Source: Trogon surrucura
Taxonomy: Eukaryota; Chordata; Aves; Trogoniformes; Trogonidae
DNA: 64,000 bases
Direction: 5' to 3'
Assembly (NCBI GenBank): GCA_020746105.1
Contig: CM036619.1
Span: 59,197,135-59,261,134 of the forward strand
Position 1 is the first letter of the stretch. Each line of letters starts with the position of its first letter. The translations under genes and the position numbers were made by a program. The notes under the pieces are model-generated. The model made no database searches, had not been told where the DNA came from, and was given only the letters and a program-made list of their open reading frames with translations. Of this stretch, positions 13,206 to 26,000 are shown in pieces.

Positions 13206-13793
13206 TTACTGCTGATGTATATACAGACATCTTTGCCGCCTTTCACATCCCTTGTCAGATTTAATGCCAGATAACTTTTGGTTTTCCTGACACCATTCCT
13301 GATCGCCCTGCTTCCATGTCTTGTAGACTTCCTTTTGATGTCTGAATTTGTCCAGGAATTCTTTGTTCATGCCTGCAAGCTTCTTGCTGCCTTTGTTAGA
13401 TTTCCTGCTTGTCAGGTTAGACAGTCTGTCAGCTTGGAGGAGGTGATCCTCGAAAATTAGCAAAGTCTCCTGAACACCTCTTTCTCCAGGGCTGTACCAC
13501 ATGTGATACTTCCAGCTAGATTCCTGAAGAGCACAGATTCTGCTCTTTACTTTACTCCCTCCTCCCAGGATCCTGAACAATACCATCTCATGGTCACTAT
13601 AGTGATGTTGCCTGTCATATCCACATCTTTGATGGGTTCTGCTTTGCCTGTGAGAGTCTGATCCAGCAGTGCATCTCCCTTTGCTGGTTCCTTGATCACC
13701 TGTGTCAGGAACTGGTTTGCAAGACACTTCAGAAACCTCCTGGATTAGGTGTGCTCTGCTGTATTTTCCTTCGAGCAGATGCTGGAAGAGCAA
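13206..13793 (-). pseudogene. CR1 ORF2 remnant: C-terminal endonuclease and linker
   Basis: A 195-codon open stretch inside the old CR1. It contains YSDHEMV at residues 65-71, the SDH motif of apurinic-type endonucleases of non-LTR retrotransposons. Further on are FEDHLLQA and MNKEFLDKFRHQKEVYKTWKQG-type sequence typical of the segment between the CR1 endonuclease and RT. The frame starts inside the domain and stops before RT, so it is a chance-open piece of a decayed ORF2 and not a functional gene. Confidence 0.85.
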
Positions 13794-13969
13794 AAACCCC
13801 CTTTGATAACTGGGGCCTGTGAATGTGAGGTTTACTCCAGTAGTTTGAAGAAGGCCTCATCTACTTCTTCTGGATCAGGCAGTCTATAGAAAAGGCACAT
13901 CACAACATCACCACGTTGTTGTGCCAGCTAATTTTGATCTCTAAATTGTCAGCTAACTCCTTTCATTTC

Positions 13970-16900
13970 ATGTCCACATTGACATGTGCTGTGACTTACT
14001 GTATAGGAGTTTTCCTTAATAAGTTCTTGCTTTCTTTCATCACTTCTTAATTCTGCTATGAAATTGGGTATTAGTACCATCTCTTCATTAACTCTTGGGT
14101 CATTCATCAGAATGATGATGGTACCTTTTCAAACTGTGAAGAATCTCACTAGTTGTCAGTCACACTAGAAGCTTCTTAACTGCTGCCTGCCGTAGTATTA
14201 TAATTCCTATTTAATAAACAGTAACATTTGGAGAAAACTGATTGCTTTAACTGTGTCTTAGTCTGCATCTCAGTGACACGCAGTTCAGTAATAGAACATG
14301 CTTCTCATGTTTATTTGTTCTTCTTGTCTTTATTTCTATTTTGTCATTCAAATCAAGTTATTTCCTCTGCCTGAAATTGTGAGCTTTAATTAATTGCCAT
14401 GAGATTGGTTTTGTATGACCTCTGTAAGGTATTTTATGAGCAATTTGTTTGCACTTTGTGCATCCAATTACACTGTCTAGATTTTAGGTAATCGTAATTA
14501 AGACTATATACTAATGATAAGACTGCAAGTTAAAAGGGAATGCACAATTGCATTCTAAAACTACATGATTAATTAGAGATCTTTAAGTTTAATTTACATT
14601 TTTTTGGTAAAACAGGATGCAGTATAATATCTGCGTGTCAAGGGAATACTTGTTATTAATAATTAAAAAAAATAATTAAATGTGCCTTACTTGCAGGCTT
14701 AAAAATAAGAATGAAAATGAGGCACAATAATAAAAAAAGTTCATGCATCTAGTAAGAACAGTTAGTTTTTGAAGGTAAGAGGGTGGTTGGACTAGGAACA
14801 GGTTATGTGGTTTTCTGTTCTAGCAGCTGCCCTTCTTATTCAATTATCAGGAGTAATTTGTAAAATGTTTAAAATGTATACTTTATAAGTTTGTCTATCT
14901 TGAACAAATAATTTGTATGTCCACTGCAATGACCAGACAAAGTCTCTCCTTTACGCAGTTTCTCAAAACACTTAAACTTCTACAGACTGCATATATTGAT
15001 GAGAATCCCTTTTCCCTTACCTTAAAATTAACTGATCTAGTGATCATTTAAGGTTAATACCTAGATAGCTTAGGCAGACTGCTTCATCATAAGTGTCATG
15101 CAGTGTGAAATTAAAGAATACAGTAATTCAGCAATTTGGAGATTCTAAGTGGAACCCTGTGTGACAGGGAGATAGGGAAGGTTACATTATTCTGAAAGAC
15201 AAAAAGTAATTCTTACAATCTGAGTAAGGGATAGGGCAGAGATAGCCAAAACCTAAATGCTGAAGGCTAAGGCTCTGACATCTTCATTTTCTGAGGCACA
15301 GAATATGAGCTGGTGGTACTTCACCAGCCTATAGGCCCTCCAGAGCTCCATGCTGCTTTAGAGAATTGTCCTAAGTTCCACTCTCTGCACAGAGCTCATA
15401 TATATCTTATAAAACTTAGTCTGTCCCCTGATTTTTGCATTTTAGATACCAAAGTAGATACTCTGAACCTTGCCCTTTGGCAACAAGAAATTATGTGATT
15501 GCCTTGGGCAGCATAGCTGAGTGATTGAGTGATGTGAGGGGGTGGGTATTTTTGGATGGCTTCCTCCTTGACATCAAGAATTATGAAAGTACAAAGAAAG
15601 GAGAGAAAGAGCAAAGCACTCGTTCTTGCACAGGCAGTGGTTAACCCTGTCCTGGGAGCAATTAGATCCACCTTCCTGCTCCCCAGCCTCCTGACTACAG
15701 GGTAATGTGCCAAATGTCTCCGGTGACCAAACTAAAACTGGACCATTGTGCCAGTAGGAATTAAAAGATACATCAGGCAGAAATAGAGCCTACAAGGTGT
15801 GGGGATTATATTTCAGTAACCAAAATACTCAGCAGAAAGAGAAGGGTAGTGAGATCAGAATGATCTATGGAAAATCTTGCTGTTAGGGTTGAAGTGACCG
15901 TGACAGCAAGGACATTCTGCATTGCTCCCCTGGACCTCTACACCTGGCCTCTACCTGTCTGAAGTTTGATGCCACAGTGGGTCATCTTTATTTCATCCTT
16001 TTATTGGAAAGAATGATGCAAATGGATTTCTGGTGACATAGCTGAAATAAACAGAATTCAATGCTGCTGATCTTTAAGATGTTCTTCCTCTAAAGTAGGA
16101 AGAGTCTGGGAGGTAAATGGGAGACAGAATTAGAAAGGAAAAAATAGAAAAGATAAATTAGTGGCATAGACATCCCTGTCATCAGTCAAATTGTCACAGG
16201 CTAATCCTGGCATTTGTAAGCATTGTCCGAGGCAAGCAGTTGCCTAATTCTTTGCTTTCACTATCTACATTGATTTGTTAGTGCTGCTTATTGACTACTT
16301 GATGTTCCTTTACATCATCCCACCAAGACTTCCTAGTTTTGTTACTAAAAAAATGCAACTTCTCTCTCTCCTCATAATTGTTATTCATCTCTATCTTCCA
16401 TTGTGGCTGAGAGAAGAGAAATTTTGGAGGTAGGGTAGAACAGGATTAGAAGAGTGAAAGGATGTTTAATGCAAAAGAGAGCCTGAAGTGGTCAGAGGAA
16501 GTGAAAGGATCTAAAAGAAGAGGAAAGCCCAGGATGAAAAAAAAAAACTAAGTAGAATAAAAAAAAAAAACCACTGAAGGTTTTATGGAAACCCAAAGAA
16601 AGGAAATAAAAAATGTAAATAAAAAGGAACCAGGCAAACAGGAAGAAATACCAGAATGAATCAGGAGAATCAGGAAGAGATTACTGAAAAAAAAAAAAAG
16701 ATAAAGTGAAGAAAAGCATACCTTTTTCCATTTGCATTTTGGAAACCTCAGTCTAAATTCCAGTGTCAACAGGCTGTAGGTATCTTAAGGCTTTTCTTAA
16801 AATTAATGCTTATTGAAAAGTTCATCCAAAATATGGTCATAATTTTAAAACAGCAAAAATCTTTTAAAAGGTTTTCAAACGCTGAATTTGGAAAAGGAAA

Positions 16901-19900
16901 AAAAAAAAGTGTTCAGAACTTTTTCACCTTGACCTACATTACTTTGGAAGGCTTTTGGGGTTTGTGAAGGAACCTGTATTACCCAAAACGAAAAATATGG
17001 GGAATGAAAAAGAAAGGAAAAAAGTGTGGTAACCTTCAGAGGACATTCAACAGAACCTGACAAAGTTTTGATTGAAGAAAGATTGATTCTCTGAAGTTTG
17101 TGTGGTCGGACATGCACTGAATGTGCTGAGGTTCATTGTTATATCCTAGAAAGCATTTTCTGCCCTTCTATCCTAATGAGCTTATTAGTAAAAGGCTGAA
17201 AGGATCACAGATTGTCTATCAAGCAAGATTGTCAATCACAAGCTGTTAGCAAGTCGACTGTGATTTATATGCCATGCTTACAAAAAGAAGTGGTATAAAA
17301 AGAAATGAGGTTTATTGGGTCCTATAGCCAGTGTGGTGGCTATAAACAGCCATGTACAGCATTATGCTTTGGAGGTGGGAAAGTATAAGTTCTGGATGAG
17401 AAAGTCATAGAAAGTTAGAGTAGTACCTTTCCTGTCTTGTTTCCTTCAGTGATAAATATATTGCATAGAAGAAATTGAATTACCTGCAGCAGTAATACCT
17501 ATGATCAAAAAATTTGCTATTAGATGCAATTGAAATGGGGAGTGGGGGGAGAAGGAGTGAAAGAAAGCTCAAACTCTGCTCAGCTTCTGTTAGCAACAGG
17601 CATTTTCTAACTTCCCTATACTCAATGCACCTAGACGCAACCGACTGTCAGTGCAGTTTTATGCCCAGTAGAGATTTTTTTTTCATATCCCTACTTAATT
17701 CTGTGTGTAGCAGCAGGAACTATTGATAGCTTCACTTACAGAAGAATATAATTTTGGGAAAAATAAAAGTTGGGATAATTTGGTTATTACTGAAAGATTT
17801 TCAAATAGTTAAAAAAGCAGGACAATTATAATGTTTCTCAGTGAGGCTTGTGAAAATTATGGATAAAACAGCAATTAAAGAGAATTAGACTTAGGCTGAG
17901 CTGAGCTGAGAGTCATACGTGCAAATCACTACCACCTTAGTTAGGACTGTCAGATAACTCTAAGAAAGCCTTTGGGGCACAAATTTATCTTGGATCAAAA
18001 CGCCCCTTCCTTGTACCTCCTGACAGATGTTGTTTTCCCTCCCACTCAGTAAAGGCTCATCTCTTTCCAAATCTTTCCTTGAGGTGACTCAAGAGCTCTG
18101 TCAATGGCTCCCTGCTTACCATTCCTCTTCCTTCCTGGCACATCTGAGTCCTGAGGATATGGATTGTTTTGTAATTTTGCAGGTATCTTTCATCCAAAAA
18201 GGAAAATCCAGGACTCCCCTCTGAAAGCTTTATATCCTTGGATCCAGTTTTACACAATTACTGAAACCTTACTGCATAAATGCCAAGTCCTTCCCAGCAT
18301 ACTTATTTTCAACAAACTAAGAATATAACATATAATTTTTTCATTTTCCTTTTTAATTCATTTTTTTATTGGCCACATTGTGTGTGACTGGTATTCAAGA
18401 CGGGGATCTTTTAATAAGCTCACCTCCTGAACACCTGCCACAGCTGGAAAATGGCTGAACACAACAGCTGCATGCAAAAGCATTGCAGTTAGGGTACAGT
18501 ATAAGTCCAGACAGATACAGTCAATAAGATTGTAGTTAAGGCTACACACTGAAAATACTCATCAGTGGAAGTATTTGGCAGTGACTCAGCTCTGCACCAC
18601 TTGCTATAAAGCCCTATGTAGTCTTCATTAGAGAACAGTCTATGTTCATAATTTGTGTAGCTGTACCATCACGGGCATGTTACTGTTGACAATGTAAATT
18701 CCAGCCACCTTCACACCCAGCCAGTAACGTTATCTCTAAGGTATTTAAAATAGATGGCCATTTAAACTAAAGCTTCCTAAAGCTATGTACATTTCAAGCA
18801 TTCACTGAGAAAATGAGAAAAAAAAAACTTCAAAACTTCAAATCAGCAAAGGCAGTCTGTCTGCTTCTTCAACAATGTAGTGAAACCAAGACAAATAGGT
18901 AGAAGGAAGATATTTTTGTGATTTACTTGCTCTGCTGTTCACTTGCACTACCCACCTAAGCAGGATATTGTTATTTAAACTGATGGCTCTCTTTAAAATC
19001 ACAGAAAGTGGAACCTCATCTTCTCTACCTGACAAACAGAAAAGATAAAAAATTCAGACAATCAGGAAAATTACTATATCCAGGAAACACTCTTAATAAA
19101 TTACCAGAGCACCCTCTCTTTCTGAGAAGCTGGTTGAACACATTTCCCAGGTATTCATAGTCAGCGTCTGCTGCATAATAAGAAGCCACTAGTTTGTATC
19201 TGATTGAACAGACATGATTCATCAGAGCCCTAGCCAAAAAAAAAAAAAAAATTGTGTAAAGAAATTCCAAGTGAATGAAAAATACTTTAGGTTAGGATTT
19301 CATGAATATTTAAAATATTTTGATGACATGAACAGAGAATGCTTCAGGCCATGAAAACCATGTCTTTAAGAGACCTTGTTTTACATATCAAATATGTGGT
19401 TTATACTGTGTTATCCTGCTGTAAAGAAAAACGGTCATTACTCGTTGCCTCTCTTAATAAGAGATTTTTGTTTTGTTGTCTTGATTAGCATGGAACATTT
19501 ATCACAGTTTCCTGGTTCAGCCCTTCTTTTTTAAACAAGAAGAGGAGCATATATTATAGGAATACAAAATTTCATAACCTTGTCTTGGAAAGCAAGGCAT
19601 TTAAAGTACTCCTCCAGGAGTACTGCTTATGTAGGTAAAGGATGTAGACTTAGTAGAGAACAAAATAGAGAATAAAAAAATACTTCACTTTGTACCATCA
19701 TTGCCAAGCTCTGCATATCAAATGAATGTCTTTATTAAAGTTGTAATTAATGATTATTTTTTATCTTTGCACTGGTGGCATAAAAGCCGCTATATTTGAC
19801 CCAGATCCCACTATAAATAATATTTGCGGATAGGAAACATTTGCAACTTAAATATAAAACAGAACAGGACAAACAAGCATACACTACAGGCAGGAATAAG

Positions 19901-22900
19901 GCTAAAAGATATGAGTATGCACAAAACAAATGCGTAAATTGGTTATCAAATTGGTGCGTTGTCAAAAGTTGTGAGGATGTGGTTTATGAAGTCAGGTGAT
20001 ATAGCTTATATGCATCATGGCAAAAATGAGGTCTGATCTGCTTGAAATTTGTGGGTTTGCTAGTGATATTTACTTAATTCTAGGTGACTTTTGAGCTGAA
20101 GACGCCAGAATGAAATGTTTGGAAAACACATGTTAGATTAAGAGAACCTATTGGCAAATTAATGCTGTATTTACAATAATCTCAGCCTTTCATAATTAAG
20201 AAGTCTAAAAGAGCCCTTCTTTTCATTTCAAAGCGTTTCATTTGGAAATGCACCAGTTTAAATGTTTCATTTCATAATGCGAAAAGACAACATAGAACTT
20301 AAGGGGGAGGGAGATATTTCAGTGTGAAAGTTCAAAATTGTCCTTTTGGTTTGGCCTCAGATCAATGTGTTTTTAACTTTTGGACTAGTCAGTGACTAGA
20401 TTCTTTCCCCCATGCCCCATTACTTCCCAGAAGATATTAGTGAAAGTGAGACTTGCGTTCAAATCAAACCGTTCACCCTTCTCAGCACCTTCGATTTTCA
20501 GGACATGGGTTGTGTATGATCTCCACTGTTGTTTTTCTTACATCATCTACACTTTGACAGAGTTTTTCACTTTCTCTCATTTCTGATTATTGGCATATGC
20601 ATGATGTAGTTTTGTACTGTGCTAACACCTGCAGTTTACATTGTCCTCAGCAAGAACTGATGATCAAAAAGTTCTTCAGCTAAAATGATTTGTGACCTTT
20701 GCCTGAAATTCTACACCCAAGGGGATCCTGCTGCTTTTCATTACCTTTTCTAGAGCCTACACTAAAGAGTTTTCTCTTTTACGAATAATTGATATTTCTT
20801 GCGTTTTAGTTTGACTCTTGAATCACCATGAGCACGTAGGAAGCAATGCTATATAAATCAAATAACAATAATATGTATAAAGAAAAATCACAAAAGAGAA
20901 GAAAAAGTCTCAAGCTGGTAGAAACAAATTATACTTAGATATAGGAAAGACCTCCCATGGTTAATGAATGGGTTTTATTATTAACAGAAAATACACCATG
21001 CAAGCTGCTTTCATTTATTCAACATGATAACAGAAAAATCCAAGCTTCTGTGAAATCCATACTTCAACTGTATTAATTCAAATTAATTTTTGACGGTAAA
21101 AAGACTAGACAGAGGAAAATAATACATACTGTGTTGTTTAGTAAGACATGTCCTGGTAGAACACTTTTTCTTTTTTTTTTTTTTTTTTTGAGAATTATTA
21201 CCTAATTTTGCTTTTGCCTTTGTAGCGTGACTGGTGTTACTTTCTCAGAGTCCTTGAGCATATGCTTAACTGAAAGCACATAAGTATATTTGGGCATATG
21301 GTGCTTAAATACTTCAAAAACCTCATTTACTCCAAAGAAAGATTAAATATTTACATTAAACCACACATATAATTGATCCTTGTGCAATTTTATAAAGGTC
21401 TCTTGCCTGGGAGTACAGCTAGGGAAAGGCAGAGCTGGCTGGATGAAGGGTTGTCCAAGAGACACTGAAACAGCTGTCATGAGCATATGCTTTTCTGCAT
21501 GCAGACAAAGTTATAGTGACCATTTCTTCCATTCTGCGAAAAAATGAGGCTGTAGATTTGTTAACCTGACTTCTGCTACTAGTATTATAGAACTGATTGC
21601 CTGGGAGATTCTTAAGAGTTGCTTTAGTATTCAAAAGACAGTAAATTACAAATATATTGCAAAGAAATATGAGATTGATGCTTTATTATATGTATTAAGT
21701 TAGTCATTTGACACTGACACTTGAGTTTTTAAGACATACTACTTAAAAATATATTGAATAACAGTTCTTGGCACTAAAGCTGTAAAATCTGGATACAAGA
21801 AACAAATAGAGATGAGAGCAGAAATAGACACACATAAATACAAAAGTATTTGCTCAAAGGTAGCTGCCATGTCGATCAGGGAGACTTCCGTCTTCCAGTC
21901 CCCAACCTAAAGTATTTTTTACGTGAATCAATCTCCTATGTTTTCTACTTGAAGATTTCTAGACACTTGGGATGTATATTCAGACACCATTCTTACACTG
22001 AAAATGAGCCAATAGTTTTCTGTCTGTAAACATCATAACTACTATCTTCAATCATAATATGCCTGTTAATGTAAAGCCCTTTAACTTCTCAGAAGAAAAT
22101 GTCTAAGAAACGCTTTTATGTGCAAACAATTCCAATTGATGTCTGTTCTCACAGAAATGTGCAAGGTCTTGAATATGGTACAATAGGGAGAGCTGCATGT
22201 CCTAAAGAAGATGCACAATTGGCATGTGGGAAGAGACAAAGCATTTTCTGTTATTGTTATATGCATGAACATGTATCAACATCTTAATCTGGGGTAAAGA
22301 GAGGCAAACTCATTGACTGTATTTTCCTGTAGCTTACTTTTATATCATCATAAAGTGATAGAATATTAAGATACGAGAGAATATGCATGAGCCTTGCCCA
22401 GCATTTCAATTTGGGTGATTGATGCACTGAGGGCGAATATTACTGAGTCTGATAGATGAACTGAGTTCATGAGATTAGAATATTTTCTCTGAACAGATAA
22501 AAAAATGTTGTTAAATAAGGTTGAAAACAACCAGACTTAAGTTTTCAAAACTAGTAAGATGCTGAATACTATGTCTGAGGTGAATACATTTTGTTTTCCT
22601 TTACTAGGAATGGTTGTACAAGGAGGTCCATTTGGGGGAAATAACGCGTGCTCTGACAGAGCACCATAGTGTGGTAGAATGGTATTTTCCTTTCCATTCA
22701 AGAGGCAAATGCAACTTGTCTTTGAGCACAGGGTCTATAAACTCCTTCAGCTAACACACAACTGACTGTATAGCATGCTTTTGCCCTTCTTTGAGTTTCA
22801 AAGGCATTTCTCATCTGCTATTGTGCAGAGTTGTTGAATGTAAGAATAGAAATTGGTCTAAATGTAGCTAGTACTATAGTACTATATAAAATTTCTTGTC

Positions 22901-23000
22901 CAGTTATATTTTTCAGGCATGGCTTCTATTCTGTGCTGAAATAGCAACCTCTGAGCATCTGTTGTGGTCTCGATTCTCCTCTGAATTCTGGTTCAAACTA
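13970..23000. other. Unique AT-rich non-coding DNA, first part
   Basis: No gene or transposon recognised. 14300-14640 is rich in homeodomain-type cores (TAATTA and close variants near 14386, 14495 and 14567) and is free of repeats I recognise. A-runs at about 16535-16570 and 16688-16700 and a long T-run at about 21171-21189 produce spurious Phe/Lys-rich frames. All open frames are under 110 codons and unrecognised. Confidence 0.5.
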
Positions 23001-26000
23001 AAGTGAACTTCACTGAATGAAGTAGGAACAAAAGTAGATTTCATGTCTTTGAAATATGTAGCCTCTGTTTCTTCCTTTCACTAAGATTGATTACCAGCCT
23101 CTGATCTTAGTAGTTCTGGAAAGATCAAACACAAAATGAGAGAGGAACCAAGGGAATAAGAATGGGAAAAAGATGGGAAGGAAAGAAAACAATAATGCAA
23201 TTTGATTACCTTCCAGTTAAGTAACTTTTATGAGAGAAGGGAAAATACAAGCAAGAAATTTCTGCAAAGGAAATCAGGAATAATTCAGTCATACAAAAAA
23301 ATACTTTCTGAAGGCTTTCCTCAGCTCCTAAAGATGGTCAGTTTGGCCTTATGTGATAGGTCAGTAGTAATAACTCCTCCCATCCTCAGAACTGTTGTGA
23401 CAGTAGATGTTTGTGGGCTTTGTTAAGACTGAACTCAGACCAACAAATGCTGCTGTTATGGATATCTCATGTTCTATCCTGTTACTTCAATACAATAGAC
23501 CGGTTCCTCCACAGGGCTTTATGCTATCCCTGCCCTGGATCACTACTAGGAAATTAGGTCAGACTATTAAAAATAACCATCTGCCCAGGGAGATCTGTCT
23601 GTAGGACCAGCTCTTTTCATCAAAGAGCTTTACTCCTTGTCACATTTGGATTTTGTAGTACTGAAGAAATATGTCAGGAAAACAGCATTTTGAGGAATTT
23701 GCAAGATGTTTTAATACATGGTTAGACTGATTTAATGGTTTGGAGAGGGTATCTGAATGATTTGTTTTATAAAAAAAAGCAAAAAAAAAAGAGATCTGTG
23801 TTGAACAAACATGATTGGTAACATGGTAAAAGCTGCAAAGGTAATCGAGGATTTGTGTTTAACAGAATTGAATTTCAAGGAAAAACAAGGTTAGACCCAT
23901 ATTGATATTTCTCCCTCTCTCCTCTTCCTCCTCTTTTTTTGTTAAGGAGTGAGATTGAAATTTCTGTGATACAAATAAAAACGTCATCTGCTGGCAAGTT
24001 GTTTGTTCCTTGGTACATGAGTTTTTGCCTTTCCCTCTTTTATCTGTGTGAGCTGACAGTTTAAACATTACTCTAGCACACAGTAACCAAAATAGCCTTA
24101 ACTTTCACTGCATAAGATTTAATATCATTGATAGCTTTAAGGTATGTAGGAGGTAGATAGTTTTTATCTAAGGGTTGATGTTGTAACTTAATGCTACGTG
24201 TCAGTGAATTTTATGGAGTGGTTGTCTTTGATCCACTCATTTTCCTTAAAAAAAAAAAGCTGCATGAAGGGAAAAGAATGGACTTACCACTTTTTTTTTA
24301 ACTCTTTTTCCCCTCTTCCTGACAGAATTACTTTCATTTACTTCACTCTGTTGTGGCAAGTAGCAACAATTAGCTTATTGGGTAAGATAAGACTGGCTGT
24401 AGCATAAAGCATCTGGTTGCTGTAAACTTCAGAAAACAAATGGATTAGCAACTAAATAATGTTGCAGCCCAGAAGAAAAACCCTCTAACTTGTTAATTTG
24501 GTAGGGGAAATTTCAAAGGATCTGAAGTCTTTTTCTCAAACGACTAAAAATAGCTCAAAAGTACTGCAAAGTCCTATAAATTATGAGCCTGATTTGAAAT
24601 GCAGTAAAGTTAATAAATGTCTCTATTTGGGTCTTTGGAATATGTGGATTTGACTGATGTTGGGAGCTGAAATATTGCCCAGTGTCTTGTTTCAGCAGTC
24701 CATCTCCATTTAGGAAAGCATTTAATCATGTACTTAGCTCTGGAAGGAGGTGGGATTTTTATGTGTCTGAGTACTTGGCTAAACAGGAGCAGAAACTAGC
24801 AATAAGAGTTGTAGTTATTGTCAGTTGTCTGTTGATTAATCTGATTTCAGGCCAGTTGATGGTAAATTATTAGTATTATCCAAAATGATTTCCCCCAGTG
24901 TGCATCAGAGGGCATGGAGCATATGTACTTGAAAGGGATTATAGATAGACTATTAATATACAAAAAAATATTTTTTATTGTCTCCTGTTTTCTGTTTAAT
25001 TGAATTGATCAGGAGACCATGATTCTCAGATTTTTAGTTCACTGACATTTGCTTGCTGTGAGTTAATAATGTTTTCCAGATTTTAAATTTAAGCATCTCA
25101 GCTTTCTCAGAAATCCTGTATAAGATCAGAAACACTGCAGAAAGTTTGTAATTGCAGTATCTTCAGTGTTTTCTTCAGCTAGAGATGTTCAAGAGTTTGG
25201 GGAGTTCTTTACCTCGTAAGGATCACCAAAGGTTTGATTCATGTGAACTAGTAAGGGATCAAGAGCTCCTTGGAGAAAAAGATTTATATAAGAGCAGTGC
25301 AGCAATAATGATAATTTATTGTGGGCAGATTCTTTTTGAATGTAACATCAGTAACAGAGGGAGGGAAAAGGCTGCACCAAGATTTTGATTCACTCATAAA
25401 ACCATCATGAAGACCTACAGTCCCCAGAAGCTTCATTTAAGGTTACTTCATGTACCTGTCTTTCTAAAGCAGAGGAAGAGCTATTAGCTCTCTTGTTAAT
25501 GTTAAAATACCTTTCAATCTACTATTAATTCTTAAGAAATTTATTACAATTTAGTCATGGTGCATGTTCACATATATCTTCTAATTCATATCACAGTCAA
25601 GGCAAAACTTTCAGAAAATATGAATCAGGAGGTCTTATCAAACTCATGTGGATAGGCTTAGTAAAGTAGGACTTCTTATTTTTTTAAAAAAAAGGTGTTT
25701 TTTAATTATTTTAGGGATTTCAAAGAAATTAATTGACATTATGTAAACCTATTTTTTTTCCCATACACAGAAACCCAAGATTCTCATGGAAGTATTTGTT
25801 TTCAGGAGCTTGCATTCTAAAAAAGGGAACTCTCACACATTTTCACAGTAAAAGTGTGGGATTTGTGAAAATTACAGAGTCCATTTTGAAGCTAGGGATG
25901 AATGAACATTCTTTATCATTTTTTTTTTCCTTGAAAACCGGGCTGTCAGTGAAATGGCAATTCTCGTATGAAAGTTTACATTCCTGGAAAAATGTACTGA

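Larger units (their letters stand above)
11516..13960 (-). mobile_element. Old 5'-truncated CR1 LINE (about 2.45 kb) with EN and RT remains
   Basis: A minus-strand CR1 copy. Its 3' end is at 11516, in a degraded CACAGAA-type tail, and its 5' end fades out near 13960. Translated on the minus strand it passes in order through the C-terminal part of the endonuclease with the catalytic SDH triplet (13590-13598), the linker, an RT block reading KSMGPD near 12985, the FADD catalytic motif of reverse transcriptase (12375-12386) and the 3' UTR. Frames are broken by many stops and indels, and internal homopolymers have grown, so the copy is dead. Full-length CR1 is about 4.5 kb, so ORF1 and the N-terminal endonuclease are missing; such 5' truncation is usual for CR1. 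No target duplication is visible. The 3'-end sequence differs from the younger CR1 copies at 36.9, 52.1 and 62.4 kb, so it belongs to another, older subfamily. The exact 5' edge is uncertain by about 100 bp. Confidence 0.9.
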
